Of a stretch of 59,334 bases of DNA, positions 44,097 to 51,936 are shown piece by piece. How positions within the stretch are numbered: position 1 is the first letter of the stretch; each line of letters starts with the position of its first letter. This stretch comes from Nocardia yamanashiensis NBRC 100130. Lineage in GTDB: Bacteria; Actinomycetota; Actinomycetes; Mycobacteriales; Mycobacteriaceae. The translations under genes and the position numbers were made by a program. The notes under the pieces are model-generated. The model made no database searches, had not been told where the DNA came from, and saw only the letters and a list, made by a program, of their open reading frames with translations. The stretch lies in NCBI RefSeq assembly GCF_001613325.1, contig NZ_BDCD01000035.1, forward strand, positions 1 to 59,334, read 5' to 3'.

Positions 44097-44546
44097 TCAG
44101 GCCTCGACGGTTCGCTTGATCTTCCCGAGGGTTTCGTTCATGCCCGCCACGAGGTCGTTCTCGAAGGCCGCCTCGCCGCCGAGAATGCCGTCGATCATCT
44201 TGCGCACGATCCAGGTGACCCCGTTCGGGGTGTCGCGGCGCTGGATCAGCTTGGTGCCGGTGGCGGTGGGCTCGAGCGTGTAGCTCCAGATGGTCTGGTT
44301 CTCGTTCATCCGGAACGCGATCGCCTTGTTCGGCTCGAATCGCACCACCCGCGAGGTGGTCGGGTACACGTAGCCCTTGGCTTTGTTCAGATTGACCGTC
44401 CAGGTGCCGGTCTTGACCGCGCCCAGCGGCTGCATGCGCAGCGTCTGCGGACTGAATTCGCGAATCCGCTTGAGATCCGAGACAACGCTCCACACCTTTT
44501 CGGGTGCGGCCGCGATGTCGATGCTGGCTTCCAGATTGTTCGGCAA
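44097..44546 (-). CDS. SRPBCC (START/Bet v1-like) ligand-binding protein
   Basis: The 149-residue protein has the helix-grip pattern of polyketide-cyclase/SRPBCC proteins: ASIDIAAAPEKVWSVVSDL at the N-terminus, FRMNENQTIWSYTLEPTATGTKLIQRRD in the sheet and a long C-terminal helix GMNETLGKIKRTVE. These bind lipids or hydrophobic metabolites. GGAGGCA precedes the ATG at 44546. It is 16 bp upstream of the SIMPL gene on the same strand, probably one transcript. Confidence 0.85.
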   Translation of the reverse strand: MPNNLEASIDIAAAPEKVWSVVSDLKRIREFSPQTLRMQPLGAVKTGTWTVNLNKAKGYVYPTTSRVVRFEPNKAIAFRMNENQTIWSYTLEPTATGTKLIQRRDTPNGVTWIVRKMIDGILGGEAAFENDLVAGMNETLGKIKRTVEA

Positions 44547-44722
44547 CGCTGCCTCCGTGAGACGTGACTATCGGTACCAGGAATCCTAGGCTGAAAATCG
44601 GGTAGATCACATTCCGGTGAGGACGCGCTCGTCAATGTAATGACCGGCGCACAATATGGGATAGAGGTAGCAACAGAACCACAGCCACCAGCTTCCGAAC
44701 GGGAAACGTGAGGTGATCGGCC

Positions 44723-44911
44723 GTGAACCTGCGCTCGCTCCTACATCGCAAGACCAAGGCGGTCCCGCTGCTGCCGGCCGATGAGACCGGCTCCACCGCA
44801 GCACCTCCCGGGCGAACCGCCAAAGCCAGAACCAATGGAGCGCTCGAAGAAAAACTCGAACGCCTGCTCACCCCCAATGAGCTGGATCTGGTTCAGCATC
44901 ATCGAATCTGA
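44723..44911 (+). CDS. Possible small protein of 62 residues upstream of the redox two-component operon
   Basis: A GTG at 44723 preceded by GAGGTGA starts a 62-residue frame: a basic N-terminus, a low-complexity centre (DETGSTAAPPGRTAKART) and an amphipathic acidic C-terminus (GALEEKLERLLTPNELDL). It lies 55 bp before the response-regulator/reductase gene on the same strand. No homologue is known to me. It could be real and part of the operon, or a chance frame. Confidence 0.4.
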   Translation: MNLRSLLHRKTKAVPLLPADETGSTAAPPGRTAKARTNGALEEKLERLLTPNELDLVQHHRI

Positions 44912-44966
44912 TGCCGTGGCGAGCGCACTTTCCAGCCGATTTGCCAAGCCCAGCCATACTCGTTAG

Positions 44967-46640
44967 GTGACTTCAGCAGCTGCCGCCAAACCGGCCATCC
45001 TCAGCGTCGACGACGATCCCGGCGTATCCCGCGCCGTGGTCCGCGACCTGCGCCGCCGGTACGGGGCGGACTACCGGATTCTCCGTGCGGAGTCGGCCGC
45101 CGACGCCCTGGAAGCCCTGCGCGAGATGAAACTGCGCGGACAGCCCGTGGCCATCCTGATCGCCGACTATCGGATGCCGAACATGAACGGCGTCGAATTC
45201 CTGGAGCAGGCCATGGACCTGCACCCGTATGCCCGGCGCGTGCTGCTCACCGCCTACGCCGACACCGATGCCGCCATCGAGGCCATCAATGTGGTGGATC
45301 TGGACCACTACCTGCTCAAGCCGTGGGATCCGCCGGAGGAGAAGCTCTACCCGGTGATCGACGCGCTGCTGGACGCCTGGCGTTCGGACGCGCACAAGCC
45401 GGTGACCGAGACCAAGGTGGTCGGCCACCGTTGGTCGGCCCGGTGCTCGGAGGTCCGGGAGTTCCTGGCGCGCAATCAGTTGCCGTATCGCTTCTTCCAG
45501 GTCGACGAACCCGAGGGTTCGCGCCTGCTGACCGCGGCCGGGGCCACCGAGGACCAGTGCCCGGTGATCATCAATCAGGCCGGTGACGTGCTGCTCATGC
45601 CGACCGATCCGGAGCTGGCGGCCAGTGTCGGCCTGAACGTGGACGCGGCCAGCGACTTCTACGATCTGATCGTGGTCGGCGGCGGCCCGGCCGGTCTCGG
45701 CGCGGCGTTGTACGGCGCGTCGGAAGGTCTGCGGACCGTCCTGGTAGAGCGCACCGCGACCGGCGGCCAGGCCGGGCAGAGCTCCCGCATCGAGAACTAC
45801 CTGGGCTTCCCCGATGGCGTGTCCGGCGCGCAGCTGGCTGATCGGGCGCGGCGGCAGGCCATCAAGTTCGGGGCCGAATTGATCACGGCGCGTGAGGTTG
45901 TCGCGCTGGAGGCCTGCGGCGCGGCGCGGGTGGTGAAGTTCGCCGACGGCGGCAGCATCGCCGCGCATTCGGTGCTGATCGCGACCGGCGTCAACTACCG
46001 GCACCATCCCGCGCCGGGCGTGGACGAATTCACCGGGCGCGGCGTCTACTACGGCTCGGCCATGACCGAGGCCAGCGACTGCACCGACAAGGACGTCTAC
46101 ATCGTGGGCGGCGCCAATTCGGCGGGCCAGGCCGCGGTGTTCCTGTCCCGGAATGCCCGGACCGTGCACATCCTGGTGCGTGCCGAGGGGCTCGAGGCGT
46201 CCATGTCGCACTACCTGATCCAGCAGATCGAGAACATTCCCAATATCAAGCTGCACACCCGCACCGAGGTGGTCTCCGCCGACGGCGACGATCACCTGGA
46301 ACGCCTGGTCCTGCGCAACAACGCGACCGGTGCGGAAGAAAAGGTGGACGCCGAGCGTTTGTTCCTGTTCATCGGCGCCGCGCCGGAAACCGACTGGCTC
46401 GACGGCACGGTCAAGCGTGACGACGCGGGCTTCGTGCTCACCGGCCCGGACCTGATGGTGGACGGCGAACGCCCGGCCGGCTGGGAACTGCCCCGGCCGC
46501 CGCACCATCTGGAATCCAGCGTGCCGGGCGTCTTCATCGCCGGTGACGTGCGTTCGGAGTCGGCCAAACGGGTCGCCTCCGCGGTCGGCGAGGGCGCCAT
46601 GGCCGTCATGCTCGTGCACCGCTACCTGGCCAAACAGTAG
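44967..46640 (+). CDS. Fused response regulator / glutaredoxin-like / thioredoxin-reductase-like flavoprotein
   Basis: The 557-residue protein has three parts. Residues 9-135 are a receiver domain with D15-D17, phospho-acceptor D67 (LIADYRMPN), T95 and K118, all intact. Residues 150-225 resemble a glutaredoxin, but its active site reads S157-A-R-C160, so the first Cys is lost. Residues 232-555 are a two-dinucleotide-fold reductase with FAD motif VVGGGPAGLG and NADPH motif IVGGANSAGQ and the C-terminal GVFIAGDVRSE. The CxxC that thioredoxin reductases carry before the NADPH motif is replaced by SAMTEASDC, leaving only C372. The output is thus an NADPH flavoenzyme without a standard disulfide. 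It is followed 10 bp later by a histidine kinase, presumably its partner. Confidence 0.85.
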   Translation: MTSAAAAKPAILSVDDDPGVSRAVVRDLRRRYGADYRILRAESAADALEALREMKLRGQPVAILIADYRMPNMNGVEFLEQAMDLHPYARRVLLTAYADTDAAIEAINVVDLDHYLLKPWDPPEEKLYPVIDALLDAWRSDAHKPVTETKVVGHRWSARCSEVREFLARNQLPYRFFQVDEPEGSRLLTAAGATEDQCPVIINQAGDVLLMPTDPELAASVGLNVDAASDFYDLIVVGGGPAGLGAALYGASEGLRTVLVERTATGGQAGQSSRIENYLGFPDGVSGAQLADRARRQAIKFGAELITAREVVALEACGAARVVKFADGGSIAAHSVLIATGVNYRHHPAPGVDEFTGRGVYYGSAMTEASDCTDKDVYIVGGANSAGQAAVFLSRNARTVHILVRAEGLEASMSHYLIQQIENIPNIKLHTRTEVVSADGDDHLERLVLRNNATGAEEKVDAERLFLFIGAAPETDWLDGTVKRDDAGFVLTGPDLMVDGERPAGWELPRPPHHLESSVPGVFIAGDVRSESAKRVASAVGEGAMAVMLVHRYLAKQ

Positions 46641-46650
46641 GAGCCGCACC

Positions 46651-48114
46651 GTGGGACACCAATTGATCTGCGACCCGAACGAACTGCGTGAGCTGTTCCT
46701 GTTCGAGAAGCTCGACGACGAACAGCTGGCCTGGCTGTGCCGTGACGGCCGCGTGGAAACCTACGAGCCCGGACTGGTCTTCCGCGAGGGCGATCCGGCG
46801 ACCTGCTTCTACGTCCTCATGGAGGGCGAGGTGCTGCTCACCAAGATGTCGGGCGGCGAGGAGATCGAACTGGTCCGCACCGATCATCACGGCGCGTACT
46901 CGGGCGCGTGGACCGCGTACATGGGCGACAAGGTCGAACAGACCTACTCCAGCACGTTCTACGTCACCAAGCCGTCCAAGTTCTTCGTGCTCGACGCCGG
47001 GACCTTCTCGCGCATGATGCACGAATGGTTCCCGATGGCCCTGCACCTGCTGGAAGGCGTCTTCTTCGGCAATCGCAATGCCAATGAGCGCATCGGCCAG
47101 CGGGAACGCCTGCTGGCGCTGGGCTCGCTGTCGGCGGGCCTGACCCACGAGCTCAACAATCCGGCCGCCGCGGCCGTGCGCGCCACTTCCTCGCTGCGCG
47201 AACGCGTGGCCGGGATGCGGCACAAGCTGAAGATGATGTCGCAGGGCAAGTTCGACTCCAAGACCTTGGAAGCCATGGTGCAGTTCCAGGAGGAGGCGGC
47301 CGCGCAGGTCCTGAAGGCTCCGACGCTGACGCTGATGGAGGCCGCCGATCGCGAGGACGAACTCGGCGATTGGCTAGAGGTGCACGGCGTCGGCAATGCC
47401 TGGGATATCGCGCCGACCTTCGTACAGGCCGGGCTGGACATCGACTGGCTGGAAACCGTGCACGGCACCCTGACCGCGTGCAGCGGAAACACGTTCGAGG
47501 GTGCGATCAAGTGGCTCAACTACACGGTCGAGACCGAGCTGCTGATGAACGAGATCGCCGATTCGACCACCCGCATCTCCACGCTGGTGAACGCGGCCAA
47601 GCAGTACTCGCAGATGGATCGCGCGCCGTTCCAGGTGGTCGACATTCACGAGCTGCTGGATTCCACGCTGGTCATGCTGGGCCGCAAGATCGGCGACGAC
47701 GTCCAGGTGGTCAAGGAGTACGACCGCACGCTGCCGCAGGTGCCCTGTTACGCGGCGGAATTGAATCAGGTGTGGACCAACCTGATCGACAACGCCATCG
47801 GCGCGATGGGCGGGAGCGGTACGCTGACCGTGCGCACCTATCGCGAGAACGATTGCGTCGCAGTGGAAATCGGCGATACCGGGCCGGGCGTTCCGGACGA
47901 CATCCGGACCCGCATCTTCGAACCGTTCTTCACCACCAAACCGGTCGGTGAGGGCACGGGGCTGGGGCTCGATATCTCGTTCCGCATCGTGGTGAACAAG
48001 CATCACGGTGACATCCGCGTGGAATCCGTGCCCGGCGACACCCGGTTCATCGTCCGGCTGCCGCTGGAATCCCCGGAAGCCGCGGCGGCTCAACCCACTA
48101 CGGAAGGCAACTGA
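46651..48114 (+). CDS. Histidine kinase with N-terminal cyclic-nucleotide-binding-like domain
   Basis: The 487-residue protein starts at GTG 46651 with AGGAG overlapping the previous stop. Residues 15-135 are a cNMP-binding fold (LFEKLDDEQLAWLC, FREGDPATCFYVLMEGEVLL), without the Arg-containing phosphate cassette that binds cAMP in CRP. The H-box is SLSAGLTHELNNPAAAAVRA with H166; a long insert (about 190-300) follows; then N-box NQVWTNLIDNAIGAM, DTGPGVP, FEPFFTTK and GTGLGLD. No transmembrane segment is visible, so it is a soluble cytoplasmic sensor. Its stop overlaps the start of the zinc-finger gene by one base. It probably phosphorylates D67 of the fused reductase. Confidence 0.88.
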   Translation: MGHQLICDPNELRELFLFEKLDDEQLAWLCRDGRVETYEPGLVFREGDPATCFYVLMEGEVLLTKMSGGEEIELVRTDHHGAYSGAWTAYMGDKVEQTYSSTFYVTKPSKFFVLDAGTFSRMMHEWFPMALHLLEGVFFGNRNANERIGQRERLLALGSLSAGLTHELNNPAAAAVRATSSLRERVAGMRHKLKMMSQGKFDSKTLEAMVQFQEEAAAQVLKAPTLTLMEAADREDELGDWLEVHGVGNAWDIAPTFVQAGLDIDWLETVHGTLTACSGNTFEGAIKWLNYTVETELLMNEIADSTTRISTLVNAAKQYSQMDRAPFQVVDIHELLDSTLVMLGRKIGDDVQVVKEYDRTLPQVPCYAAELNQVWTNLIDNAIGAMGGSGTLTVRTYRENDCVAVEIGDTGPGVPDDIRTRIFEPFFTTKPVGEGTGLGLDISFRIVVNKHHGDIRVESVPGDTRFIVRLPLESPEAAAAQPTTEGN

Positions 48115-48467
48115 TGACCGAGCAGATCGCGGGTATCGATCCGGACGTCGCGCCCAGCGGGGCCGGCTGCGTGGAATGCGATGCCAGCGGCGGCTGGTGG
48201 GTGCATCTGCGCCGCTGTGCCCAGTGCGGGCATATCGGCTGTTGCGATATGTCCCCGAACCAGCACGGCACCAAGCACTTCGAGGCCACCGGGCACCCGT
48301 TCATCCAGAGCTACGAGCCCGGCGAGGAATGGTTCTACAACTTCCCCAGCCAGGAGATGTTCGAAGGCGGGCCGAAGCTGGCGCCGCCGCACCATCACCC
48401 GCTGGACCAGTCGGTGCCGGGGCCGCGCGACCGGGTGCCGGCCGATTGGCAGCAGCATCTGAACTGA
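48114..48467 (+). CDS. UBP-type zinc-finger protein
   Basis: The 117-residue protein is almost entirely a UBP/ZnF domain: C19-x2-C22, C35-x2-C38, C43, H51, H55 and H61, with the typical GCCDMSPNQHGTKHFEATGHPFIQS. In eukaryotes this finger binds the C-terminus of ubiquitin; bacterial relatives are uncharacterised and usually sit beside redox flavoproteins. The C-terminus is His/Pro-rich (LAPPHHHPLD). The ATG at 48114 overlaps the kinase stop (TGATGA), so the three genes are one operon. It may present a partner to, or tether, the fused reductase. Confidence 0.88.
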   Translation: MTEQIAGIDPDVAPSGAGCVECDASGGWWVHLRRCAQCGHIGCCDMSPNQHGTKHFEATGHPFIQSYEPGEEWFYNFPSQEMFEGGPKLAPPHHHPLDQSVPGPRDRVPADWQQHLN

Positions 48468-48628
48468 GGCCGTCCGGGGTCGCTCGCAGCGGTTTTGCGG
48501 CCCGTGAACTTTCACTACCGGGAGTCGCCGTGTCCGGGTAGTGTGCTGCGAGCGCCGGGCAGGTCGGTGCGCAGGCACTCCCCGGACAGCGGTGCGGCAG
48601 CACCTCCGGGCAGCTCGGAAAGCTGGGT

Positions 48629-49060
48629 ATGAAGCGGACTTTTGTCATCGCCCTCGCGGCGGGCGCGATGGTGCTGGGTCTGGCCGGTTGCGGGTCGGAC
48701 ACCAAATCGGCGTCGACCGAATCCAATGGCGTCCGGCAGGAATCCAGCACCGCGGTGAAGACGTCCGCGGCCACGTCGTCCGTGGTCACGCCGCCGGTCG
48801 AACCGCCGGCGCACGCCGCCACCACGACCGCGGCGGCCAAGAAGACCACCGCCCCCAATGGCGCCAAGACCACCTGCGGTGAATTCCGCGACCTGGACGA
48901 GGCCACCGAGAAGGCCGTCATCACCCAGATCCTCAACGCCAATCCGGGCTCCGCTCTCGACGGCAGCCCGAACGTGGCGCTCGGCACCGCCAAACTGGCC
49001 TGCCTATCCGCCGGCTACGCCAACACCCCCGTGGCCGTGGCCATCCGAGTTTCCAAGTAG
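48629..49060 (+). CDS. Small lipoprotein with HdeA-like C-terminal segment
   Basis: The 143-residue protein has a lipobox LAGC with Cys21 and a Thr/Ala/Pro-rich linker. The C-terminal 60 residues, from TTCGEFRDLDEATEKAV to LACLSAGY, contain two Cys in a helical arrangement similar to small HdeA-like domains of actinobacteria. It is exported and membrane-anchored. No ribosome binding site is strong (GCTGGGT). Function unknown. Confidence 0.78.
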   Translation: MKRTFVIALAAGAMVLGLAGCGSDTKSASTESNGVRQESSTAVKTSAATSSVVTPPVEPPAHAATTTAAAKKTTAPNGAKTTCGEFRDLDEATEKAVITQILNANPGSALDGSPNVALGTAKLACLSAGYANTPVAVAIRVSK

Positions 49061-49200
49061 CCGTGCCCTTTCCGGCGCCTGCCGGATTCGGATCGCCGCC
49101 CGTTCCTTTTCGGTCGGGTGTCCATTCTCACCGGGGCGGGTGCGGCGGGCAGGCGTATCGTCCCCTCACACGACTGCGCGAGGCGAGGACGGGTGGACGG

Positions 49201-50100
49201 ATGGATGCCGCGGGGCTGACGGAATTCGAGCTGCATCGGCCGCGGTTGTTCGCGCTCGCCTACCGCATGCTGGGGTCGGCCAGCGAGGCCGAGGACGCGG
49301 TGCAGGAGACCTATCTGCGCTGGGAAGCCGGCCGCCGCGCCGAAATCCGTTCCGCCGAAGCCTGGTTGACCACCGTCCTGGTGAACATCTGCCGCACCTG
49401 GCTGGATTCGGCCCGCGCCCGCCGCGAAACCTATGTCGGCCCCTGGCTGCCGGAGCCGGTGCGCACCGCGCACGGCGAACTGGGCCCGCTCGAATCCGCG
49501 GAACAACGCGAAATGGTGTCCCTGGCCTTCCTCACCCTGATGGAACGCCTGACTCCCGCCGAGCGCGCGGTCTTCGTCCTGCGCGAGGCGTTCGGTTACG
49601 CGCACCGCGAGATCGCCGACATGCTCGATCTCACCGAGGCCAACTCGCAGCAGCTCTACCGGCGCGCCGCGATCCGCGTCCGCGAGGATCGCCCCCGCTT
49701 CGACCCGACCCCCGCGCACGCCCGCGAACTCCTCGACAAGTTCCTCGTCGCGGCGACCTCCGGCGATATCGCGGCGCTGGAACAGCTGTTCGCCGCGGAT
49801 ATCGTCTCGGTCGCCGACGGCGGCACCCAGATCAATGCCGCCCGCCGCGCCGTGGTCGGCGCCACCCGGGTGGCCCGCTACCTGGTGCACCTGTTCAACC
49901 ACGATCTGGCGCAGGCTCCGGGGCTCGCCATCGATATCGAGAATGTCAACGGCGCACCCGCTTTCGTGGTGCGGGCGGCGGGGACCGTGATCAGCGTGGT
50001 CGGCGTCGACTTCGCCGCCGATCGCGTGGCCGCCCTCTACCTGGTCGTGAACCCGGACAAACTGGCGTACTTCGCGGGAGCCGAACGGGCCGCGCTCTGA
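49201..50100 (+). CDS. sigJ: ECF sigma factor, SigJ/ECF41 type with SnoaL-like C-terminal domain
   Basis: The 299-residue protein has sigma region 2 (RLFALAYRMLGSASEAEDAVQETYLRW), region 4 (LTPAERAVFVLREAFGYAHREIADML) and a C-terminal SnoaL/NTF2-like domain from about 190 (LLDKFLVAATSGDIAALEQLFAADIVSVADGG). This C-terminal extension defines the ECF41 group, in which it replaces an anti-sigma factor and modulates activity. The ATG at 49201 was chosen because it precedes region 2 closely. The next gene encodes a flavoprotein with a promoter resembling ECF41 sites. Confidence 0.88.
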   Translation: MDAAGLTEFELHRPRLFALAYRMLGSASEAEDAVQETYLRWEAGRRAEIRSAEAWLTTVLVNICRTWLDSARARRETYVGPWLPEPVRTAHGELGPLESAEQREMVSLAFLTLMERLTPAERAVFVLREAFGYAHREIADMLDLTEANSQQLYRRAAIRVREDRPRFDPTPAHARELLDKFLVAATSGDIAALEQLFAADIVSVADGGTQINAARRAVVGATRVARYLVHLFNHDLAQAPGLAIDIENVNGAPAFVVRAAGTVISVVGVDFAADRVAALYLVVNPDKLAYFAGAERAAL

Positions 50101-50141
50101 TCCGGCGACTCGGTGGCGTGACGCGGGTCACGTGCACGGGT

Positions 50142-50168
50142 TGTCAGGAATCGGGGCGCTATCCGGTC
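50142..50168 (+). promoter_or_regulatory. Candidate ECF41-type promoter of the flavoprotein gene
   Basis: TGTCAGG at 50142-50148 and CGGTC at 50164-50168 are separated by 15 bases. The ECF41 consensus recalled from the literature is TGTCACA and CGTC with a similar spacer. It lies 33 bp before the flavoprotein ATG and directly downstream of the sigma-factor gene. Confidence 0.45.
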
Positions 50169-50201
50169 TAGAGGGTGTCGGCCAAGCGAAAGGACCACCC
50201 C

Positions 50202-51323
50202 ATGACCACCGCAGCGCATCGAATCGTCATTCTCGGAGCGGGCTATGCCGGACTCGCGGCGGCCCGGCAGGCGCTGCGCGCCAAGGGGGCGCAGGTCACC
50301 GTGATCGACGCCCGGGCCGAATTCGTGGATCGGGTGCGCCTGCACCAGGCGCTCGCCGGGCAGCCGGTGCGGCGGACCGATCTCCGGAAGTCGCTGGAGC
50401 GCAAGGGGATCGAGTTCGTGCAGGCCCGGGTCGAACGGATCGACCCGGTCGCGCGCCGGGTCGAACTGGCGGCGGACGGCGCTGCGCGGGGCGCGGGCTG
50501 GGCCCTCCACTACGACACCCTGGTCTATGCCCTCGGCAGTCGCGGCGATCGGTCGGCGGTGCCCGGCGCGGGCGAATTCGCCTACAGCATCGCCACTCCC
50601 GAGGATCTCGCCCGGATTCCCGAACTGACCGGCACGGTCGCGGTGGTGGGCGGCGGCGCGACCGGAATCGAGCTGGCGGCCGAATTGGCGGAATCGCGGC
50701 CGGACCTCGAGGTGGAGCTGGTCAGCGCCGAAGAGCCGGGCAGCTGGCTGTCGGCGAAGGCGCGTGACCACATTGGCGCGACGTTCCAGCGGCTGGGTGT
50801 GCGGGTGCACGCCGGCGTCAAGGTGCGGGAGGTCACCGCGGCGGGGCTGGAGCTGGTCGGCGGCGAGCGCATCGAGGCCGGAATCGTGTTGTGGTGCACC
50901 GGATTCGCGGTGCCGGATGTCGCCATCCGGTCCGGGCTGGCGGTGGACGCGGACGGCCGGGTGCTGGTCGACGACAAACTGCGGTCGCGTTCGCACCCGG
51001 CGGTCTACGCGGTCGGCGATTGCGCGCTCATGCCCGGATCGGACGGCCGGGCGCTGCGCATGGCCTGCGCGACGGCGCTGCCCGCGGGCAAATACGTCGG
51101 CGCCTCGATCGTGTCGCGGCTGCGCGGGCGCGAACCGGAAGCACATTCGTTCGGCTATGTCCTGCAATGCATCAGCCTGGGCCGCCGGGACGCGGTCGTG
51201 CAGCGGGTGCGGCCCGACGACGCGCCCACCGATCGGGTGTTCACCGGCCGGCTCGGGGTCTTCATCAAGGAGTCCATCGTGCGCGCGGTCGGCGGGGCGG
51301 CGCGCCTGTCGCCGCTCACTTGA
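50202..51323 (+). CDS. FAD-dependent oxidoreductase, type II NADH dehydrogenase-like
   Basis: The 373-residue flavoprotein has the N-terminal FAD motif VILGAGYAGLAAA and a second dinucleotide motif VAVVGGGATGIELAAEL, then AVYAVGDCALMPG for the FAD tail. It resembles the short NDH-2/FSP1-like branch of pyridine-nucleotide reductases. No redox-active CxxC is seen. AAAGGA precedes the ATG at 50202. Position next to SigJ and the promoter similarity suggest that it is the sigma factor's target, as oxidoreductases often are for ECF41. Confidence 0.85.
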   Translation: MTTAAHRIVILGAGYAGLAAARQALRAKGAQVTVIDARAEFVDRVRLHQALAGQPVRRTDLRKSLERKGIEFVQARVERIDPVARRVELAADGAARGAGWALHYDTLVYALGSRGDRSAVPGAGEFAYSIATPEDLARIPELTGTVAVVGGGATGIELAAELAESRPDLEVELVSAEEPGSWLSAKARDHIGATFQRLGVRVHAGVKVREVTAAGLELVGGERIEAGIVLWCTGFAVPDVAIRSGLAVDADGRVLVDDKLRSRSHPAVYAVGDCALMPGSDGRALRMACATALPAGKYVGASIVSRLRGREPEAHSFGYVLQCISLGRRDAVVQRVRPDDAPTDRVFTGRLGVFIKESIVRAVGGAARLSPLT

Positions 51324-51386
51324 TCGGCGGCCGGATTCGGGAAGGATCGAGTCGATCGGTCTTTCCCGAACCCGGAGGAACTCGGT

Positions 51387-51743
51387 ATGGCGAAGGTGTT
51401 TGTCGACGGTCGGAACCTGGTGGTGGAACCGCAGGGCTGGCACAAGGTGTGGGCGTTGAAGGGCCGCTTGACGATTCCGCTCACCTCGGTGCGCAAGATC
51501 GCCGTCGATCCGGAGATCGCCGCACGGCCGCGGGGAATCCGGTTGCCGGGCACCTATATTCCGCGCGTGATCACCGCGGGCACCTACCTCCACGATGGTC
51601 AGCGCTGGTTCTGGGATGTCCGGGATCCGGCGCAGGCGGTGGTGATCGACCTGTCCGACGGCGGCAAGTACACGCACGTCGTGGTGGAGGTCGAGGATCC
51701 GGACGCGGTCGTCGCGGAGATCCGCGCGGCTACCGGTCGTTGA
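51387..51743 (+). CDS. Hypothetical protein with PH-like beta fold
   Basis: The 118-residue protein is a run of beta strands with a C-terminal helix: VFVDGRNLVVEPQGWHKVWALKGRLTIPLTSVRKI..., ending THVVVEVEDPDAVVAEIRAA. This is the pattern of small bacterial PH-like domains. No signal peptide or Cys is present. GGAGGA lies before the ATG at 51387. Function unknown. Confidence 0.75.
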   Translation: MAKVFVDGRNLVVEPQGWHKVWALKGRLTIPLTSVRKIAVDPEIAARPRGIRLPGTYIPRVITAGTYLHDGQRWFWDVRDPAQAVVIDLSDGGKYTHVVVEVEDPDAVVAEIRAATGR

Positions 51744-51844
51744 CGATCGCCAGGGGCTCGCTCCCGGCTCCGCGGCCGGTGCTCCCTGCTCGGTCACGTG
51801 ATCGGGGAACGGGCCCAGCATCGACGGTTCCCGCTCTCGGGGTT

Positions 51845-51862
51845 TCAGGGGCTTGCCCCTGA
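51845..51862. repeat. Dispersed G/C hairpin before the Clp-N gene
   Basis: TCAGGGGC-TT-GCCCCTGA is a perfect 8-bp stem preceded by CTCTCGGGG at 51834. It matches the elements near 22430 and 24498. Confidence 0.5.
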
Positions 51863-51888
51863 GAGCTACGAGAGTTGTGGAGACTTCC

Positions 51889-51905
51889 GTCAACTGTTGG
51901 TTGCC
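51889..51905. promoter_or_regulatory. Imperfect dyad, second copy of the GTCAAC element
   Basis: GTCAACTGTTGGTTGCC matches 12 of 17 positions of the perfect dyad at 51918-51934. The two are centred 29 bp apart. Confidence 0.4.
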
Positions 51906-51917
51906 CATTACCGCTGA

Positions 51918-51934
51918 GTCAACCTAAGGTTGAC
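51918..51934. promoter_or_regulatory. Perfect 17-bp dyad just before the Clp-N gene
   Basis: GTCAACC-TAA-GGTTGAC has perfect 7-bp arms. It ends 2 bp before the ATG at 51937, so a bound protein or a folded transcript would block initiation. No ordinary ribosome binding site is present, except AAGG within the dyad. Confidence 0.6.
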
Positions 51935-51936
51935 GA

